A DNA stretch of 64,000 nt, taken from Pseudomonadota bacterium. Its GTDB lineage: Bacteria > Pseudomonadota > Alphaproteobacteria > Puniceispirillales > Puniceispirillaceae. Made by a program: the position numbers and the translations under genes. This document shows positions 43,558 through 52,931 of this stretch, piece after piece. Location of the stretch: NCBI GenBank assembly GCA_027620495.1, contig JAQCEA010000006.1, positions 62,001-126,000 of the forward strand. Reading direction: 5' to 3'. The notes beneath the pieces are model-generated. The model saw only the letters and a list, made by a program, of their open reading frames with translations, was not told the origin of the DNA and made no database searches. How positions within the stretch are numbered: position 1 is the stretch's first letter; every line of letters starts with the position of its first letter.

Positions 43558-44856
43558 ATGCGTTTGTTACCGTTGGCGCTGAGTGCCTTTTTCGTATGTG
43601 GGATGTCCCATACCGCCTTTGCCACCAGTGCCAGCACCGCGGCTATTGACAGTGGTGATACCGCCTGGATTTTAACGGCCACCGCGCTAGTGCTGATGAT
43701 GACCCTGCCGGGCCTTGCCTTATTTTACGCCGGGCTTGTTCAGGCCAAGAATGTTGTGTCTGTTTTAATGCATCATTTTGCCCTTGCCTGTCTGCTATCC
43801 ATCTTGTGGGTGGTTGCTGGCTATTCACTCGCTTTTTCAGGTGATGGGGCATGGGTCGGCGATTTAGGTAATTTATTTATGACTGGCCTTGGATTCGACA
43901 ATGCCGCTGGCAGCATACCCGAGTCTGTATTTGCCGCCTTTCAAATGACATTTGCCATTATCACACCAGCGCTGATCATCGGTGCTTATGTTGAACGGAT
44001 GAAATTTGCCGCAATTTTGTGGTTTTCGGCATTATGGTTGCTGGTTGTCTATGCCCCGGTAACACACTGGGTATGGGGCGGCGGCGTCATGGCCACATGG
44101 GGCGTGATGGATTTTGCTGGCGGCATCGTTGTGCATGCCACCGCCGGATCGGCTGCATTGGTGTGCGCTTTGGTTGTCGGCAAGCGCCGCAACTTCCCGC
44201 AATCCTTGCATCCGCCACATAGCCCGATCTTGACCATGATCGGTGCCAGCATGTTGTGGATTGGTTGGTTTGGGTTTAATGGTGGCTCGGCGCTCGCAGC
44301 TGGCAATGGCGCTGGTATGGCTTTGCTGGTCACACATGTTGCCGCAGCCACCGCCGCGCTTGTTTGGATGGTTATCGAGTGGGTTCGATTTGGCCGCCCG
44401 TCGCTTGTTGGCATTGTCACCGGCATGGTTGCCGGTTTGGCGACAGTGACGCCAGCATCCGGGTTCATTGGCGTGCCGGGCGGGCTTATTCTGGGCCTTG
44501 CTGGCGGGGCGGCTTGCTATATCGCCGTTGAAATTTTGCGCGTACGAATGAAAATTGATGACTCGCTGGATGTCTTTGCCGTGCATGGCGTTGGCGGCAT
44601 TTTTGGCAGCCTGTTGGTGGCGTGGCTTGCGCTGCCAGCTTTTGGCGGCCTTGGGCTTGCCGATGGCGTCAGCGCCACAAACCAATTTGGTGTGCAGCTT
44701 TTGTCAGTGGCCATTACCATCGGCTGGACGGTTATTGCCAGCTATGTGATTTTGCGGGCAATCAGCCTAGTAATTGGACTGCGTGTCGACCAACAAGATG
44801 AAATCGAAGGGTTGGACCTCAGCCAGCATGGCGAACGCGGCTATCATACCAATTAA
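43558..44856 (+). CDS. amtB: Ammonium transporter AmtB
   Basis: A 432-residue ammonium channel with a cleavable signal (about residues 1-20, ending TAFA) and eleven predicted helices. Visible are GLALFYAGLVQAKNVVSVLM, WVWGGGVMATWGVMDFAGGIV (parts VWGGGVMATW and GVMDFAGGIV), MLWIGWFGFNGGSAL and the conserved His regions GGIVVHATAG and FAVHGVGGIFGS, giving the twin pore histidines. GTG 43555 is a possible earlier start. The usual upstream glnK (PII) gene is absent. A strong bidirectional terminator follows. Confidence 0.94.
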   Translation: MRLLPLALSAFFVCGMSHTAFATSASTAAIDSGDTAWILTATALVLMMTLPGLALFYAGLVQAKNVVSVLMHHFALACLLSILWVVAGYSLAFSGDGAWVGDLGNLFMTGLGFDNAAGSIPESVFAAFQMTFAIITPALIIGAYVERMKFAAILWFSALWLLVVYAPVTHWVWGGGVMATWGVMDFAGGIVVHATAGSAALVCALVVGKRRNFPQSLHPPHSPILTMIGASMLWIGWFGFNGGSALAAGNGAGMALLVTHVAAATAALVWMVIEWVRFGRPSLVGIVTGMVAGLATVTPASGFIGVPGGLILGLAGGAACYIAVEILRVRMKIDDSLDVFAVHGVGGIFGSLLVAWLALPAFGGLGLADGVSATNQFGVQLLSVAITIGWTVIASYVILRAISLVIGLRVDQQDEIEGLDLSQHGERGYHTN

Positions 44857-44864
44857 ACCCATTT

Positions 44865-44898
44865 CATAAAAACGGCTTGTTTGGGCGCTGTTTTTATG
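44865..44898. terminator. Bidirectional terminator between amtB and queG
   Basis: A 12-bp stem CATAAAAACGGC / GCTGTTTTTATG with a 10-base loop and one G-T pair. The A and T runs inside the stem allow use on both strands for the convergent amtB and queG genes. The stem overlaps the queG stop codon. Confidence 0.7.
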
Positions 44899-46042
44899 AT
44901 TCCACTGAGGACAAATGCACCCTGCGTGCCGACTCCCATTCGGCCAGCACCGTTTTATCAGTTTCATCTGGCAGATAATCTGGCATTAGGGCGTGTAATT
45001 GGCCAGCGGTTGTAAGTTCTGCCAACGCCCACACGGCCATGCCGCGTACCAGCGGGTCATCATGGCGCAAACGCATCACAACCAGCGGCACCAGCGCGCC
45101 ATCGCCGCTATTGCCTGTTGCGACCAAAACATTCCGTAAAAACCGGATATGTCCAGCTCGCCGTACTGGGCTACCCGCAAAAAACTTACGAAATGCCGCA
45201 TCATCAAACTGCAGCAATTCGGCCAAAGCTGGCATCGGTTTTGGCCCTACAAATTTGCCCTCGGCTGCTTTCGCGGCGAATTTGTTCCACGGGCATACCG
45301 CCAAACAATCATCACATCCAAAAATCCGGTTGCCAATGGCACGGCGAAATTTTCGGGGGATTTGGCCTTTATGTTCGATCGTCAGATAGGAAATGCACCG
45401 CCGCGCATCTAGCTGATAGGGCGCAACAAACGCATCTGTTGGGCATACATCCAAACACCGGGTACATCCCCCACAGTGGTCAGTTTCGGGCGGATCATGC
45501 AGCAAGTCTGCATCGGTTAAAATGGTGCCAAGAAACAACCAAGATCCGGCACTTCGTGACACAAGGTTTGTATGTTTTCCCTGCCAGCCTGCCCCGGCCT
45601 GTGCCGCCAATGGCTTTTCCATTAACGGTGCGGTATCGACAAACACTTTTACATTGGCCTTGGAACGGGCGGCAAACTGGCTGGCGAGTTGCTTTAATTT
45701 GCCTTTCATCACATCATGATAATCACGCCCGCGCGCATACACCGATATATTACCGCGGTCATGCTGGCGGATATTATCCATTGGGTCATGGTCCGGGCCA
45801 TAATTCATCGTCAGCACAATCGCCGATACAGCATCAGTCCACATGGCATCGGGTCGGCTGCGCCGCGCCACGCTATCGGCAAGCCAGCCCATATCACCCG
45901 CAAAGCCTTGTTCAATAAATCTCTGCAAATTTGCACCAGTTGTTTCTGGCAGGGTGGCGGCAGTGACATGCACGCTATGAAACCCAACCGCCGCCGCGGC
46001 ATCATTCAACCAATTACGAAGACGTGATTCCTTGGCCACCAT
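44894..46042 (-). CDS. queG: Epoxyqueuosine reductase QueG
   Basis: A 382-residue cobalamin and Fe-S dependent reductase carrying out the last step of queuosine synthesis in tRNA. Two ferredoxin-type motifs are visible: CGGCTRCLDVCPTDAF near residue 195 and CDDCLAVCPWNKF near residue 250. Near the N-terminus GFAGDMGWLADSVARRS fits the family, and the C-terminal HEAT-like region has GALVPLVVMRLRHDDPLVRG. The start overlaps the tgt stop by one base. It completes a queA-tgt-queG operon. Confidence 0.93.
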   Translation of the reverse strand: MVAKESRLRNWLNDAAAAVGFHSVHVTAATLPETTGANLQRFIEQGFAGDMGWLADSVARRSRPDAMWTDAVSAIVLTMNYGPDHDPMDNIRQHDRGNISVYARGRDYHDVMKGKLKQLASQFAARSKANVKVFVDTAPLMEKPLAAQAGAGWQGKHTNLVSRSAGSWLFLGTILTDADLLHDPPETDHCGGCTRCLDVCPTDAFVAPYQLDARRCISYLTIEHKGQIPRKFRRAIGNRIFGCDDCLAVCPWNKFAAKAAEGKFVGPKPMPALAELLQFDDAAFRKFFAGSPVRRAGHIRFLRNVLVATGNSGDGALVPLVVMRLRHDDPLVRGMAVWALAELTTAGQLHALMPDYLPDETDKTVLAEWESARRVHLSSVES

Positions 46043-47187
46043 CAGCCTGTTCCAATCGGATCAATATCGCCCTGGGCCTGTTGGGCGTGAAAATCGGCCT
46101 CAAATGCGGCAAATGTCCCGGCGCTGATCGCTGCCCGCATCGCCGCCATCAAATCCTGATAATATTGGATATTATGCCAGCTGAGCAACATCAGCGACAG
46201 CACCTCTTCGGCTTTAAACAGATGATGAAGATAGGCACGGCTGTAATTTGAACAAGCCGGACAGCGGCATTCTGCATCAAGCGGGCGTGGGTCTTCAGCG
46301 TGACGCGCATTTTTTAAATTGACTGGCCCGCGACGGGTAAATCCCTGCCCAGTTCGCCCCGACCTTGTCGGCAGAACACAGTCAAACATATCAATACCGC
46401 GCGCCACCCCACCAACAAGATCGGCTGGTTTGCCAACACCCATTAAATAGCGCGGCTTATCCGCTTTGATCAGTGGGGTTGTCGCCTCTAGCGTTTCGAA
46501 CATAGCTTGCTGTCCCTCGCCAACCGCCAGACCGCCAACCGCATAGCCTTCAAACCCGATATCTGTTAGCGCGGCCACTGACTCAGCCCGCAAATCAGCA
46601 AAAACCGATCCCTGAACAATACCAAATTGGCCATAGCCAGTGCGCGGCCTGAACGCCGCCCGTGAACGTTTGGCCCAGCGCATCGACAATGCCATCGATT
46701 CCGCCGCCACCGGTTTGGTGGCGGGAAATGGGGTGCATTCGTCAAATGCCATGGTGATGGTGGCATCAAGAAGATGCTGTATTTCGGTTGAACGTTCAGG
46801 GGTTAAATGATGTTTGCTGCCATCAAGGTGCGATTTGAACGTCACGCCATCTTCGGTCAATTGCCGCAATGGGCCAAGTGACATCACCTGAAACCCGCCC
46901 GAATCTGTCAATAATGGCCCGTTCCATCCCATCATTTTACGCACCCCACCAAGACGGGACACACGTTCAGGTCCGGGGCGCAACATCAGATGATACGTAT
47001 TTGCCAAAATAATCTTAGCTCCGGTGGCGGCAACTGAATCAGGCATCATGCCTTTGACCGTGGCGGCGGTGCCAACCGGCATAAATACCGGCGTTTCAAC
47101 AGCGCCCCATGCGGTTGTAAGCTGGCCGCGGCGCGCCATGCCATCGGTGGTTTGCAAATGAAATCCAAATTCTGGCACTGACGACAT
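46042..47187 (-). CDS. tgt: tRNA-guanine transglycosylase
   Basis: A 381-residue enzyme exchanging guanine-34 for preQ1. Catalytic segments are [12 protein letters not shown], with the first Asp (LLTDSGG), and [18 protein letters not shown] with the nucleophilic Asp ([12 protein letters not shown]). The zinc site is [17 protein letters not shown], giving three Cys and one His. The start overlaps the queA stop by one base. It is the middle gene of queA-tgt-queG. Confidence 0.95.
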   Translation of the reverse strand: MSSVPEFGFHLQTTDGMARRGQLTTAWGAVETPVFMPVGTAATVKGMMPDSVAATGAKIILANTYHLMLRPGPERVSRLGGVRKMMGWNGPLLTDSGGFQVMSLGPLRQLTEDGVTFKSHLDGSKHHLTPERSTEIQHLLDATITMAFDECTPFPATKPVAAESMALSMRWAKRSRAAFRPRTGYGQFGIVQGSVFADLRAESVAALTDIGFEGYAVGGLAVGEGQQAMFETLEATTPLIKADKPRYLMGVGKPADLVGGVARGIDMFDCVLPTRSGRTGQGFTRRGPVNLKNARHAEDPRPLDAECRCPACSNYSRAYLHHLFKAEEVLSLMLLSWHNIQYYQDLMAAMRAAISAGTFAAFEADFHAQQAQGDIDPIGTG

Positions 47188-48329
47188 CAGACCCTCTTTT
47201 CTCTGGCGTGACTGCGAAGCGAGGTCACAATATCCGGGTGCGCGGCACGCCGCATAAAACAGGCGTCACCATAGGAAAAAAACCGATAATCGCCAGCAAT
47301 TGCATGTTGATAAGCGTCGCGCACTTTCCGCATACCACAAAAGGCACTGATCAGCATAAGCAAGGTTGATTTTGGTAGATGAAAATTAGTCAATAGCGCG
47401 TCAACAACGCCAAATTTAAAGCCGGGCGTAATAAAAATATCGGTTTCGCCAGCAAATGCCTGAATAGATCCATGCTGTTGAAAACAGGCTTCTAAAATAC
47501 GAAGGCTGGTTGTGCCAACGGCGATGATGCGGTGGCCAGATTGTTGTGCCGTTTGAATAATGCTTGCGGCATGTGATGATATCGCCCCCCATTCCGCATG
47601 CATTTTATGATCGGCAATATCATCAACCGTGACCGGCAAAAATGTACCCGCACCAACATGCATGGTGATTTCAACAATCGACACATTTTTGGCGGTCAAT
47701 TGCGCCGCCAGAGCGGGCGTAAAATGCAACCCAGCCGTTGGCGCGGCCACGGCACCCGGATGCTGTGCAAACATCGTTTGATAATCTGACTCATCTGCCG
47801 TGGTTGCCCCGTCAGGCCGCGAAATATAGGGCGGCAAAGGCATTGTGCCATACCGTGCCAGTGAATTTTCAAGATCAATGCCTGCGACCACCGTATTGTC
47901 TTCTGCCGGATTGATAAAACAAACAGCAACATCACCACCCTCACCGCGTCCAAGAACATGCGCGGCAAAATCATCGCCAAATACAATGATGTCATCCACC
48001 CGGCATTTTTTCGCGGGCTTGGCAAATACGCGCCAGTGGCTGCCAAAGCCGGGTGCATGGCAAGAGTCCCCAGATATTTCACATTTATGAAGTGTGATAC
48101 TGATTTTGGCGGCCCCACGATACCCACTCAATCTGGCCGGAATCACGGCGGTATTATTCACCACAATAACATCACCGGGCTGGCATAAATCTGGAAAATC
48201 ACGCACCTGCCGGTCGATAAACCCATCAGCTGATGTCATATCCAGCAATTTGGCTGCCTCGCGCGGGCGCGCGGGCGCTGTGGCAATGCGGCCATCTGGC
48301 AAGTCATAGTCAAAGGCGTCAAGCTTCAT
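47187..48329 (-). CDS. queA: S-adenosylmethionine:tRNA ribosyltransferase-isomerase QueA
   Basis: A 380-residue enzyme transferring the ribosyl part of SAM to preQ1-tRNA. The N-terminus [20 protein letters not shown] is characteristic, as are [37 protein letters not shown] and [19 protein letters not shown]. The ATG at 48329 gives the standard start; the frame extends two codons further. It heads the queuosine operon, 62 bases from kdsD on the same strand. Confidence 0.95.
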   Translation of the reverse strand: MKLDAFDYDLPDGRIATAPARPREAAKLLDMTSADGFIDRQVRDFPDLCQPGDVIVVNNTAVIPARLSGYRGAAKISITLHKCEISGDSCHAPGFGSHWRVFAKPAKKCRVDDIIVFGDDFAAHVLGRGEGGDVAVCFINPAEDNTVVAGIDLENSLARYGTMPLPPYISRPDGATTADESDYQTMFAQHPGAVAAPTAGLHFTPALAAQLTAKNVSIVEITMHVGAGTFLPVTVDDIADHKMHAEWGAISSHAASIIQTAQQSGHRIIAVGTTSLRILEACFQQHGSIQAFAGETDIFITPGFKFGVVDALLTNFHLPKSTLLMLISAFCGMRKVRDAYQHAIAGDYRFFSYGDACFMRRAAHPDIVTSLRSHAREKRV

Positions 48330-48391
48330 ACACACAGGCCCCAGACAGCTATGATGTTGATAACGAAATCTGCGTGGCTAGCGCGGCAGAC

Positions 48392-49333
48392 CTATTCATA
48401 AATCTGGATGACGCCAACAACGGTGCCTGCTGCATCAACAACCACCAGACATTGCACACGGGCTTCAAGCATTTTTGCCTCGGCATCTGCCATCAGAACA
48501 TCCGGCCCAATGGTCAGTGGTTTTGACGTTGCCACCTCTTTAACCGTGATTTTGCCAAGGTCTGCCCCCGCAACAAGAATACGGCGCAAATCCCCATCGG
48601 TGATGATCCCTTCTAGACGATCTACGGCACCGACTATGGCCATACCAAGACGGCCTTCGGTCATTGTAAGAAGCGCGTCTTGAACGGATGCATTTCCGTC
48701 AACAAATGGCAAGTTTTGTGTGCGCATTTTATCACGCACATGGGTGAACAAACGGCGCCCCAACGCCCCGCCCGGATGGGTCGCTGCAAAATCAGCCTCT
48801 TGAAAGCCACGCATTTCCATCAAGGCCACCGCCAGCGCATCACCCAAAACCAGCGTATTCAGGCTTGATGTGGTCGGCGCTAGATTGAGGGGGCATGCCT
48901 CACGGTCAACCGCAATATTTAACACAACTTCGGCATGTTGTGCGAGGCTGCTGCGCGGGTTGCCGGTCATCGCGATCAGATGCGTCTGCAGCCGTTCAAA
49001 AGCGGGCAGAAGCCGCATGATTTCTTCGGTATCTCCGGAATTGGAAATCGCCAGAACAACATCACCCTGCCGCACCATACCTAAATCGCCATGGATGGCC
49101 TCGGCTGGGTGCAGAAACAAAGATGGAGTACCTGTTGACGCCAGCGTCGCGGCGATCTTGCGGCCAATAATGCCAGATTTGCCCATTCCCGACACAACAA
49201 CATGGCCGGTGCTGTTCTGAATCAGGGACAAGGCCTGTAAAAACGGCTCGCCAATATCGGCTTCTAGCGCGGCAAGCGCGCCTTTATACGCTTCAAACAA
49301 GGTTTTTGCCGATTTCAGCGCCTGCTGCGACAT
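48392..49333 (-). CDS. kdsD: Arabinose-5-phosphate isomerase (KdsD/KpsF)
   Basis: A 313-residue sugar isomerase that makes arabinose 5-phosphate for Kdo in lipopolysaccharide. An SIS domain (GHVVVSGMGKSGIIGRKIAA near residue 45, LAISNSGDTEEIMRLLP, LAPTTSSLNTLVLGDALAVA) is followed by two CBS domains (VQDALLTMTEGRLGMAIV and a C-terminal one ending VVVDAAGTVVGVI). The start has AGG upstream. No other Kdo gene is nearby. The organism therefore probably makes Kdo-type LPS. Confidence 0.92.
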   Translation of the reverse strand: MSQQALKSAKTLFEAYKGALAALEADIGEPFLQALSLIQNSTGHVVVSGMGKSGIIGRKIAATLASTGTPSLFLHPAEAIHGDLGMVRQGDVVLAISNSGDTEEIMRLLPAFERLQTHLIAMTGNPRSSLAQHAEVVLNIAVDREACPLNLAPTTSSLNTLVLGDALAVALMEMRGFQEADFAATHPGGALGRRLFTHVRDKMRTQNLPFVDGNASVQDALLTMTEGRLGMAIVGAVDRLEGIITDGDLRRILVAGADLGKITVKEVATSKPLTIGPDVLMADAEAKMLEARVQCLVVVDAAGTVVGVIQIYE

Positions 49334-49463
49334 CGCCTCATGCTCCCTTTACTTCGCCACAAGATAAGATGCTTGTTACATAGCTGATGTTTTACAAAAA
49401 TGCCAGTTTACACAACGCATTTTGTCACGCGCATCAATGGGCGCGAGATGGTATCTCTCCAAT

Positions 49464-50063
49464 TTATTTCAACCAGCGTTCCGCCTCGGCAAAATCTTCT
49501 GGCCGGTTGATATTTAAGAACGGGTCTGGCGTTCCCGAAAAGGCAACAACACCGCAATGATGGCGCTGGGTAAAATGATCAATTTTGCGCACCCCCTCAT
49601 CACACACCGCCTGCCTTAAATCCGCCGCTAGGGCCACTGGCCAAATGGCAAATACGGGGTGACGTTGCCCTTGCGATTGCGCTTGGACAATGCTGGCATC
49701 ACTGCCAAGCCGTGCATAAAGGCGGTGCGCCAGATCCGGCGGCAGAAACGGCGCATCTGTTGCCAAACTGATCATATGCGTGCGGTTTGGATGATGCGCG
49801 GCCATCCATTCAAGTCCGGTTAGAATACCCGCTAGTGGCCCGGCATATCCATCAACAACATCGGCAATTACTGGCAAACCATAACTGGCAAAACGCTGGG
49901 GGTCGCCATTGGCATTGATCGCGGTTGGCGCCCCGGCCCGATCAACCCGATCCAAAACATGTTGCAAAACTGATTTGCCGCCAAGATGAAGCTGGTTTTT
50001 ATCGCCGCCCCCCATACGCCGGGACTGGCCGCCTGCCAGCAACAAAAACCCAACATCTTGCAT
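49464..50063 (-). CDS. mobA: Molybdenum cofactor guanylyltransferase MobA
   Basis: A 199-residue GTP:molybdopterin guanylyltransferase making the MGD form needed by formate dehydrogenase. The nucleotide-binding motif FLLLAGGQSRRMGGGDKNQL lies at residues 6-25; IADVVDGYAGPLAGIL and LATDAPFLPPDLAHRL are further family segments. It lies 2 bases downstream of fdhD in the same operon. Its partner MobB is in the Moco operon 33 kb away. It ends in the usual NINRPEDFAEAERWL. Confidence 0.94.
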   Translation of the reverse strand: MQDVGFLLLAGGQSRRMGGGDKNQLHLGGKSVLQHVLDRVDRAGAPTAINANGDPQRFASYGLPVIADVVDGYAGPLAGILTGLEWMAAHHPNRTHMISLATDAPFLPPDLAHRLYARLGSDASIVQAQSQGQRHPVFAIWPVALAADLRQAVCDEGVRKIDHFTQRHHCGVVAFSGTPDPFLNINRPEDFAEAERWLK

Positions 50064-50065
50064 GC

Positions 50066-50983
50066 CTATCTCCCAGTGCCCTGATGGGTGTTCTGATGGG
50101 TGTTCTGACGGGTGTTCTGCTGGGTTCGTTGCAAGGATGGCGCATCGGCAAATTCATCATCATCATGGGTATCAAACACAATACGTTCAATGCCCGACAA
50201 TGCGATAAATCGCTTGCCTTTGGCCCGGCCAATCAAGGTCAAGCCCGCACGGCGCGCCAAATCCACCGCTTCGGCGGTAAAGCCAGACCGTGACACCAAA
50301 ACCGGAATTTGCATCTGCACTGTTTTAATCACCATTTCGGTGGTCAACCGCCCCGTTGTGTAAAACACCTTGTCTTGTGGCGATATGTTATTCAGGAACA
50401 TCCAGCCAGCGATTTTATCAACAGCATTATGGCGGCCAATATCTTCCATATAGGCCAATGGGCGGTCGCGGTGGCACAACACACAGCCATGAATGGCACC
50501 TGCGCTCAGATACAGGCTTGGTGCGGTGTTAATGGCTTTGGATAACGTGACCAGCCAACTGGCATGGAATTTGACCGTGTGGTCGAGCTTGATATCATCA
50601 AACCGTTCCATCATATCGCCATAAGCGGTACCTTCCGCACATCCACTTGTGCGGATTTTGCGCTTCATTTTGGCTTCAAAATTGGTTTCGCGCGCTGTCC
50701 GCACGATCACCACGCCTAGTTCCTCATCATGGTCAATGGCGGTGATCTCATCATCAGCTGCCAACATATTCTGGTTCAAAAAATACCCAACAGCCAGTTC
50801 CGGCACCCAATCACCAAGCGTCATCGAGGTAACGATTTCCTGTTTATTCAGAAACAAGGTCACAGGTTTTTCCGTAACAACTGGCAGCTCTATTGGTGCG
50901 CCAGATGCATCAACACCAGCAATGATCACTGACAAGCCCGGCGCGTCTGGATCGGGCTGGATAAGAAATGATTTATCGTCCAT
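50066..50983 (-). CDS. fdhD: Formate dehydrogenase accessory sulfurtransferase FdhD (variant cysteines)
   Basis: A 305-residue protein that passes sulfur from cysteine desulfurase to the bis-MGD cofactor. The expected CxxC loop reads TSGCAEGTAYGDM with a single Cys (about residue 118). A separate CVLC lies at about residue 181 in GAIHGCVLCHRDRPLAYMED, just before the strongly conserved IGRHNAVDKIAGW. The C-terminal tail carries a Gln-Asn-Thr repeat. ATG 50983 starts at the conserved core; a TTG at 51019 is in frame. Coupled with mobA. Confidence 0.9.
   Translation of the reverse strand: MDDKSFLIQPDPDAPGLSVIIAGVDASGAPIELPVVTEKPVTLFLNKQEIVTSMTLGDWVPELAVGYFLNQNMLAADDEITAIDHDEELGVVIVRTARETNFEAKMKRKIRTSGCAEGTAYGDMMERFDDIKLDHTVKFHASWLVTLSKAINTAPSLYLSAGAIHGCVLCHRDRPLAYMEDIGRHNAVDKIAGWMFLNNISPQDKVFYTTGRLTTEMVIKTVQMQIPVLVSRSGFTAEAVDLARRAGLTLIGRAKGKRFIALSGIERIVFDTHDDDEFADAPSLQRTQQNTRQNTHQNTHQGTGR
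50081..50128 (-). repeat. Four 12-bp repeats in the fdhD 3' end
   Basis: Three near-perfect copies of CTGATGGGTGTT and a fourth degenerate copy lie in frame in the last 50 bases of fdhD, encoding a Gln-Asn-Thr-His/Arg tail. They are multiples of three and sit beyond the conserved domain, so copy variation would be tolerated. Confidence 0.85.
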
Positions 50984-51111
50984 GGTCAGACCATGACCGA
51001 AATCATGGTCTGCTGGCAAGTGGTTTTGCCTTTATCAAGCAAAAACACTATGATATGGCGTTGTTTCATCGGTAATGTGATGAATAGTGGTGCCATCAAG
51101 GACAGATCAGC

Positions 51112-51870
51112 ATGAACATTCACTTTAGCGCTTCTGAACATGATGAAGCCAAATCCCGCCTGAAACAGCTGACCGATCGCTATGGGCAAACAGATTTGCC
51201 AAATGCCACGCATATCGTTGCGCTTGGCGGTGACGGACATATGTTGCATGTGCTGCAAGATACAATGTCGTCTAATCTGCCAGTTTTCGGGCTGAATTGC
51301 GGCCGTCTTGGGTTTTTGATGAATCTATATAATGATGATGATTTGCCAGAACGTATTCAGGCCGCTGAAATCGCCCCATTACATCCCTTACGGATGACCG
51401 CGACAGATCGCGATAACGCGGTTCACAAAAACCTTGCGATCAATGAAGTGTCATTATTGCGGCAAACCCATAATGCCGCGCATATTGGCATTTCAGTTGA
51501 CCAGAAACGACAGATGGACTGCCTTGTTTGTGATGGTGTTTTGGTCGCCACGCCAGCCGGATCAACCGCCTATAATTTATCAGCACATGGGCCAGTGGTT
51601 CCGCTTGGTGGCGGCCTTTTGGCGCTGACCCCGATTTCGCCATTTCGTCCACGGCGCTGGCGCGGGGCGCTATTGTCAGATGCATCAAAGGTGACGCTGG
51701 ATATTTTAGAGGCTGAATTTCGTCCGATCAGTGCCAGTGCCGACAGTGCCGAAGTGCGCCATGTCACCTCAGTGCAAATTGAACAGGCCAGTGAAATCAC
51801 TTTAAACTTACTCTATGACCCCGGATTTTCGCTTTCAGATCGGGCCATTCAGGAACAGTTTTTAAGCTGA
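51112..51870 (+). CDS. nadK: NAD kinase
   Basis: A 252-residue NAD kinase making NADP. The GGDG motif occurs as IVALGGDGHMLHVLQD near residue 41. Family segments VFGLNCGRLGFLMN and VATPAGSTAYNLSAHGPVV, with the C-terminal RPISASADSAEVR, are present. An AGGACAG ribosome site precedes the ATG. It is divergent from fdhD over about 128 bases and converges with a hydrolase gene. Confidence 0.92.
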   Translation: MNIHFSASEHDEAKSRLKQLTDRYGQTDLPNATHIVALGGDGHMLHVLQDTMSSNLPVFGLNCGRLGFLMNLYNDDDLPERIQAAEIAPLHPLRMTATDRDNAVHKNLAINEVSLLRQTHNAAHIGISVDQKRQMDCLVCDGVLVATPAGSTAYNLSAHGPVVPLGGGLLALTPISPFRPRRWRGALLSDASKVTLDILEAEFRPISASADSAEVRHVTSVQIEQASEITLNLLYDPGFSLSDRAIQEQFLS

Positions 51871-51929
51871 CGATCGTACCTTTACGCCCCAACAAGATGG
51901 AGGTTTAAAAACCCTATAACCATCTGTAA

Positions 51930-52931
51930 TCACGCCCTGTTTTTTTCTATAAATGCCAATAAAGACGCCCATAATTGATCGGTGACTTTGGGCAGTTCAT
52001 GCAATAATTCGTGGCGTGCCCCGACAAAATCATGGCGTTCTAGATTGGGAATAAATGGCAGCGCATAGTCGGTCGCAGATGCCGATACAATTTTTTCATC
52101 ACCCGCTACAAATGCCAAAATCGGCAGCTGAATCGACCGCAACCAATCAGCATTCAAAGTGCATTGCGCTGATGACCGATAGGCGGCATTAACCCAGCCG
52201 ATTGTTGGCCCACTTCGGCGCAATCTTGGCATATCGTCAAACCAGAAAAATTGCGACTCATAACCTTGTGGCCACCGTGTCAATTTATTGTCTGGTCGGT
52301 ATTGGCGCACCCAATCAAGTGCTGGTACCCGGTGAAACGGTGGATAGGCATAACCTAGCCCCATGCCTTGCAAAAACGCACTGAACCCACGAATCAGCCA
52401 AACTGGCATCACTGGCGGTGCCATCATAGGCGCGCATAATATCACCCCAAGACTATGTGACGGGCGGCGTGCCGAATAGCGTAACGCCAAATGCCCACCC
52501 ATTGAATGACCAAACAAAAAAACTCGGTCTTGCCCAAGGTCGACGGCCTCAATAGCGGCATCCAATGCGTCAAGATAAATGGAAAAATCATAACAATGCA
52601 CGGCCAGCGGATCTTTGCCATAATGCCCTGACAATCCCTGGCCCGGCCAATCAATAATCAGCACATTGTGGCCAGATTGATGAAGACGCTGGACAACTGG
52701 GCTGTATTTTTCACAAAATTCGGTAAAGCCGGGCAAAATCACAATGGTCGCGGCATCTGTGTTTTTGCCGCTGGCAGGTAATGGTGCCGGATCATCAGGC
52801 TGGTCATGCGGATCAAGCGCTGGCCGCCCTGCCGCCCAATAATGCGCCCGCACAACGCCGCCGGTTAAAGGCACAAAAACATCAACCCCGCCAAGCATGG
52901 GCAGGCCAGCCGCGCGGGCCTTGGCAAACAT
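51930..52931 (-). CDS. Alpha/beta hydrolase (lysophospholipase-like, S33/S9 type)
   Basis: A 333-residue alpha/beta hydrolase. The nucleophile elbow is VFLFGHSMGGHLALRYS near residue 132. The oxyanion region is VILPGFTEFCEKYSPVVQRL and the active-site His is likely in VGARHELLHEL near residue 310, with the Asp in FVAGDEKIVS. The pattern resembles monoacylglycerol lipase or lysophospholipase PldB. ATG 52931 overlaps the upstream ABC transporter stop by one base, so the two are coupled. Substrate unknown. Confidence 0.85.
   Translation of the reverse strand: MFAKARAAGLPMLGGVDVFVPLTGGVVRAHYWAAGRPALDPHDQPDDPAPLPASGKNTDAATIVILPGFTEFCEKYSPVVQRLHQSGHNVLIIDWPGQGLSGHYGKDPLAVHCYDFSIYLDALDAAIEAVDLGQDRVFLFGHSMGGHLALRYSARRPSHSLGVILCAPMMAPPVMPVWLIRGFSAFLQGMGLGYAYPPFHRVPALDWVRQYRPDNKLTRWPQGYESQFFWFDDMPRLRRSGPTIGWVNAAYRSSAQCTLNADWLRSIQLPILAFVAGDEKIVSASATDYALPFIPNLERHDFVGARHELLHELPKVTDQLWASLLAFIEKNRA

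Noticed and set aside
45118-45918. Long plus-strand open frame of 266 codons
   Set aside because: It lies antisense to queG, which has full family motifs; the plus-strand product has low-complexity His/Pro composition and no family.
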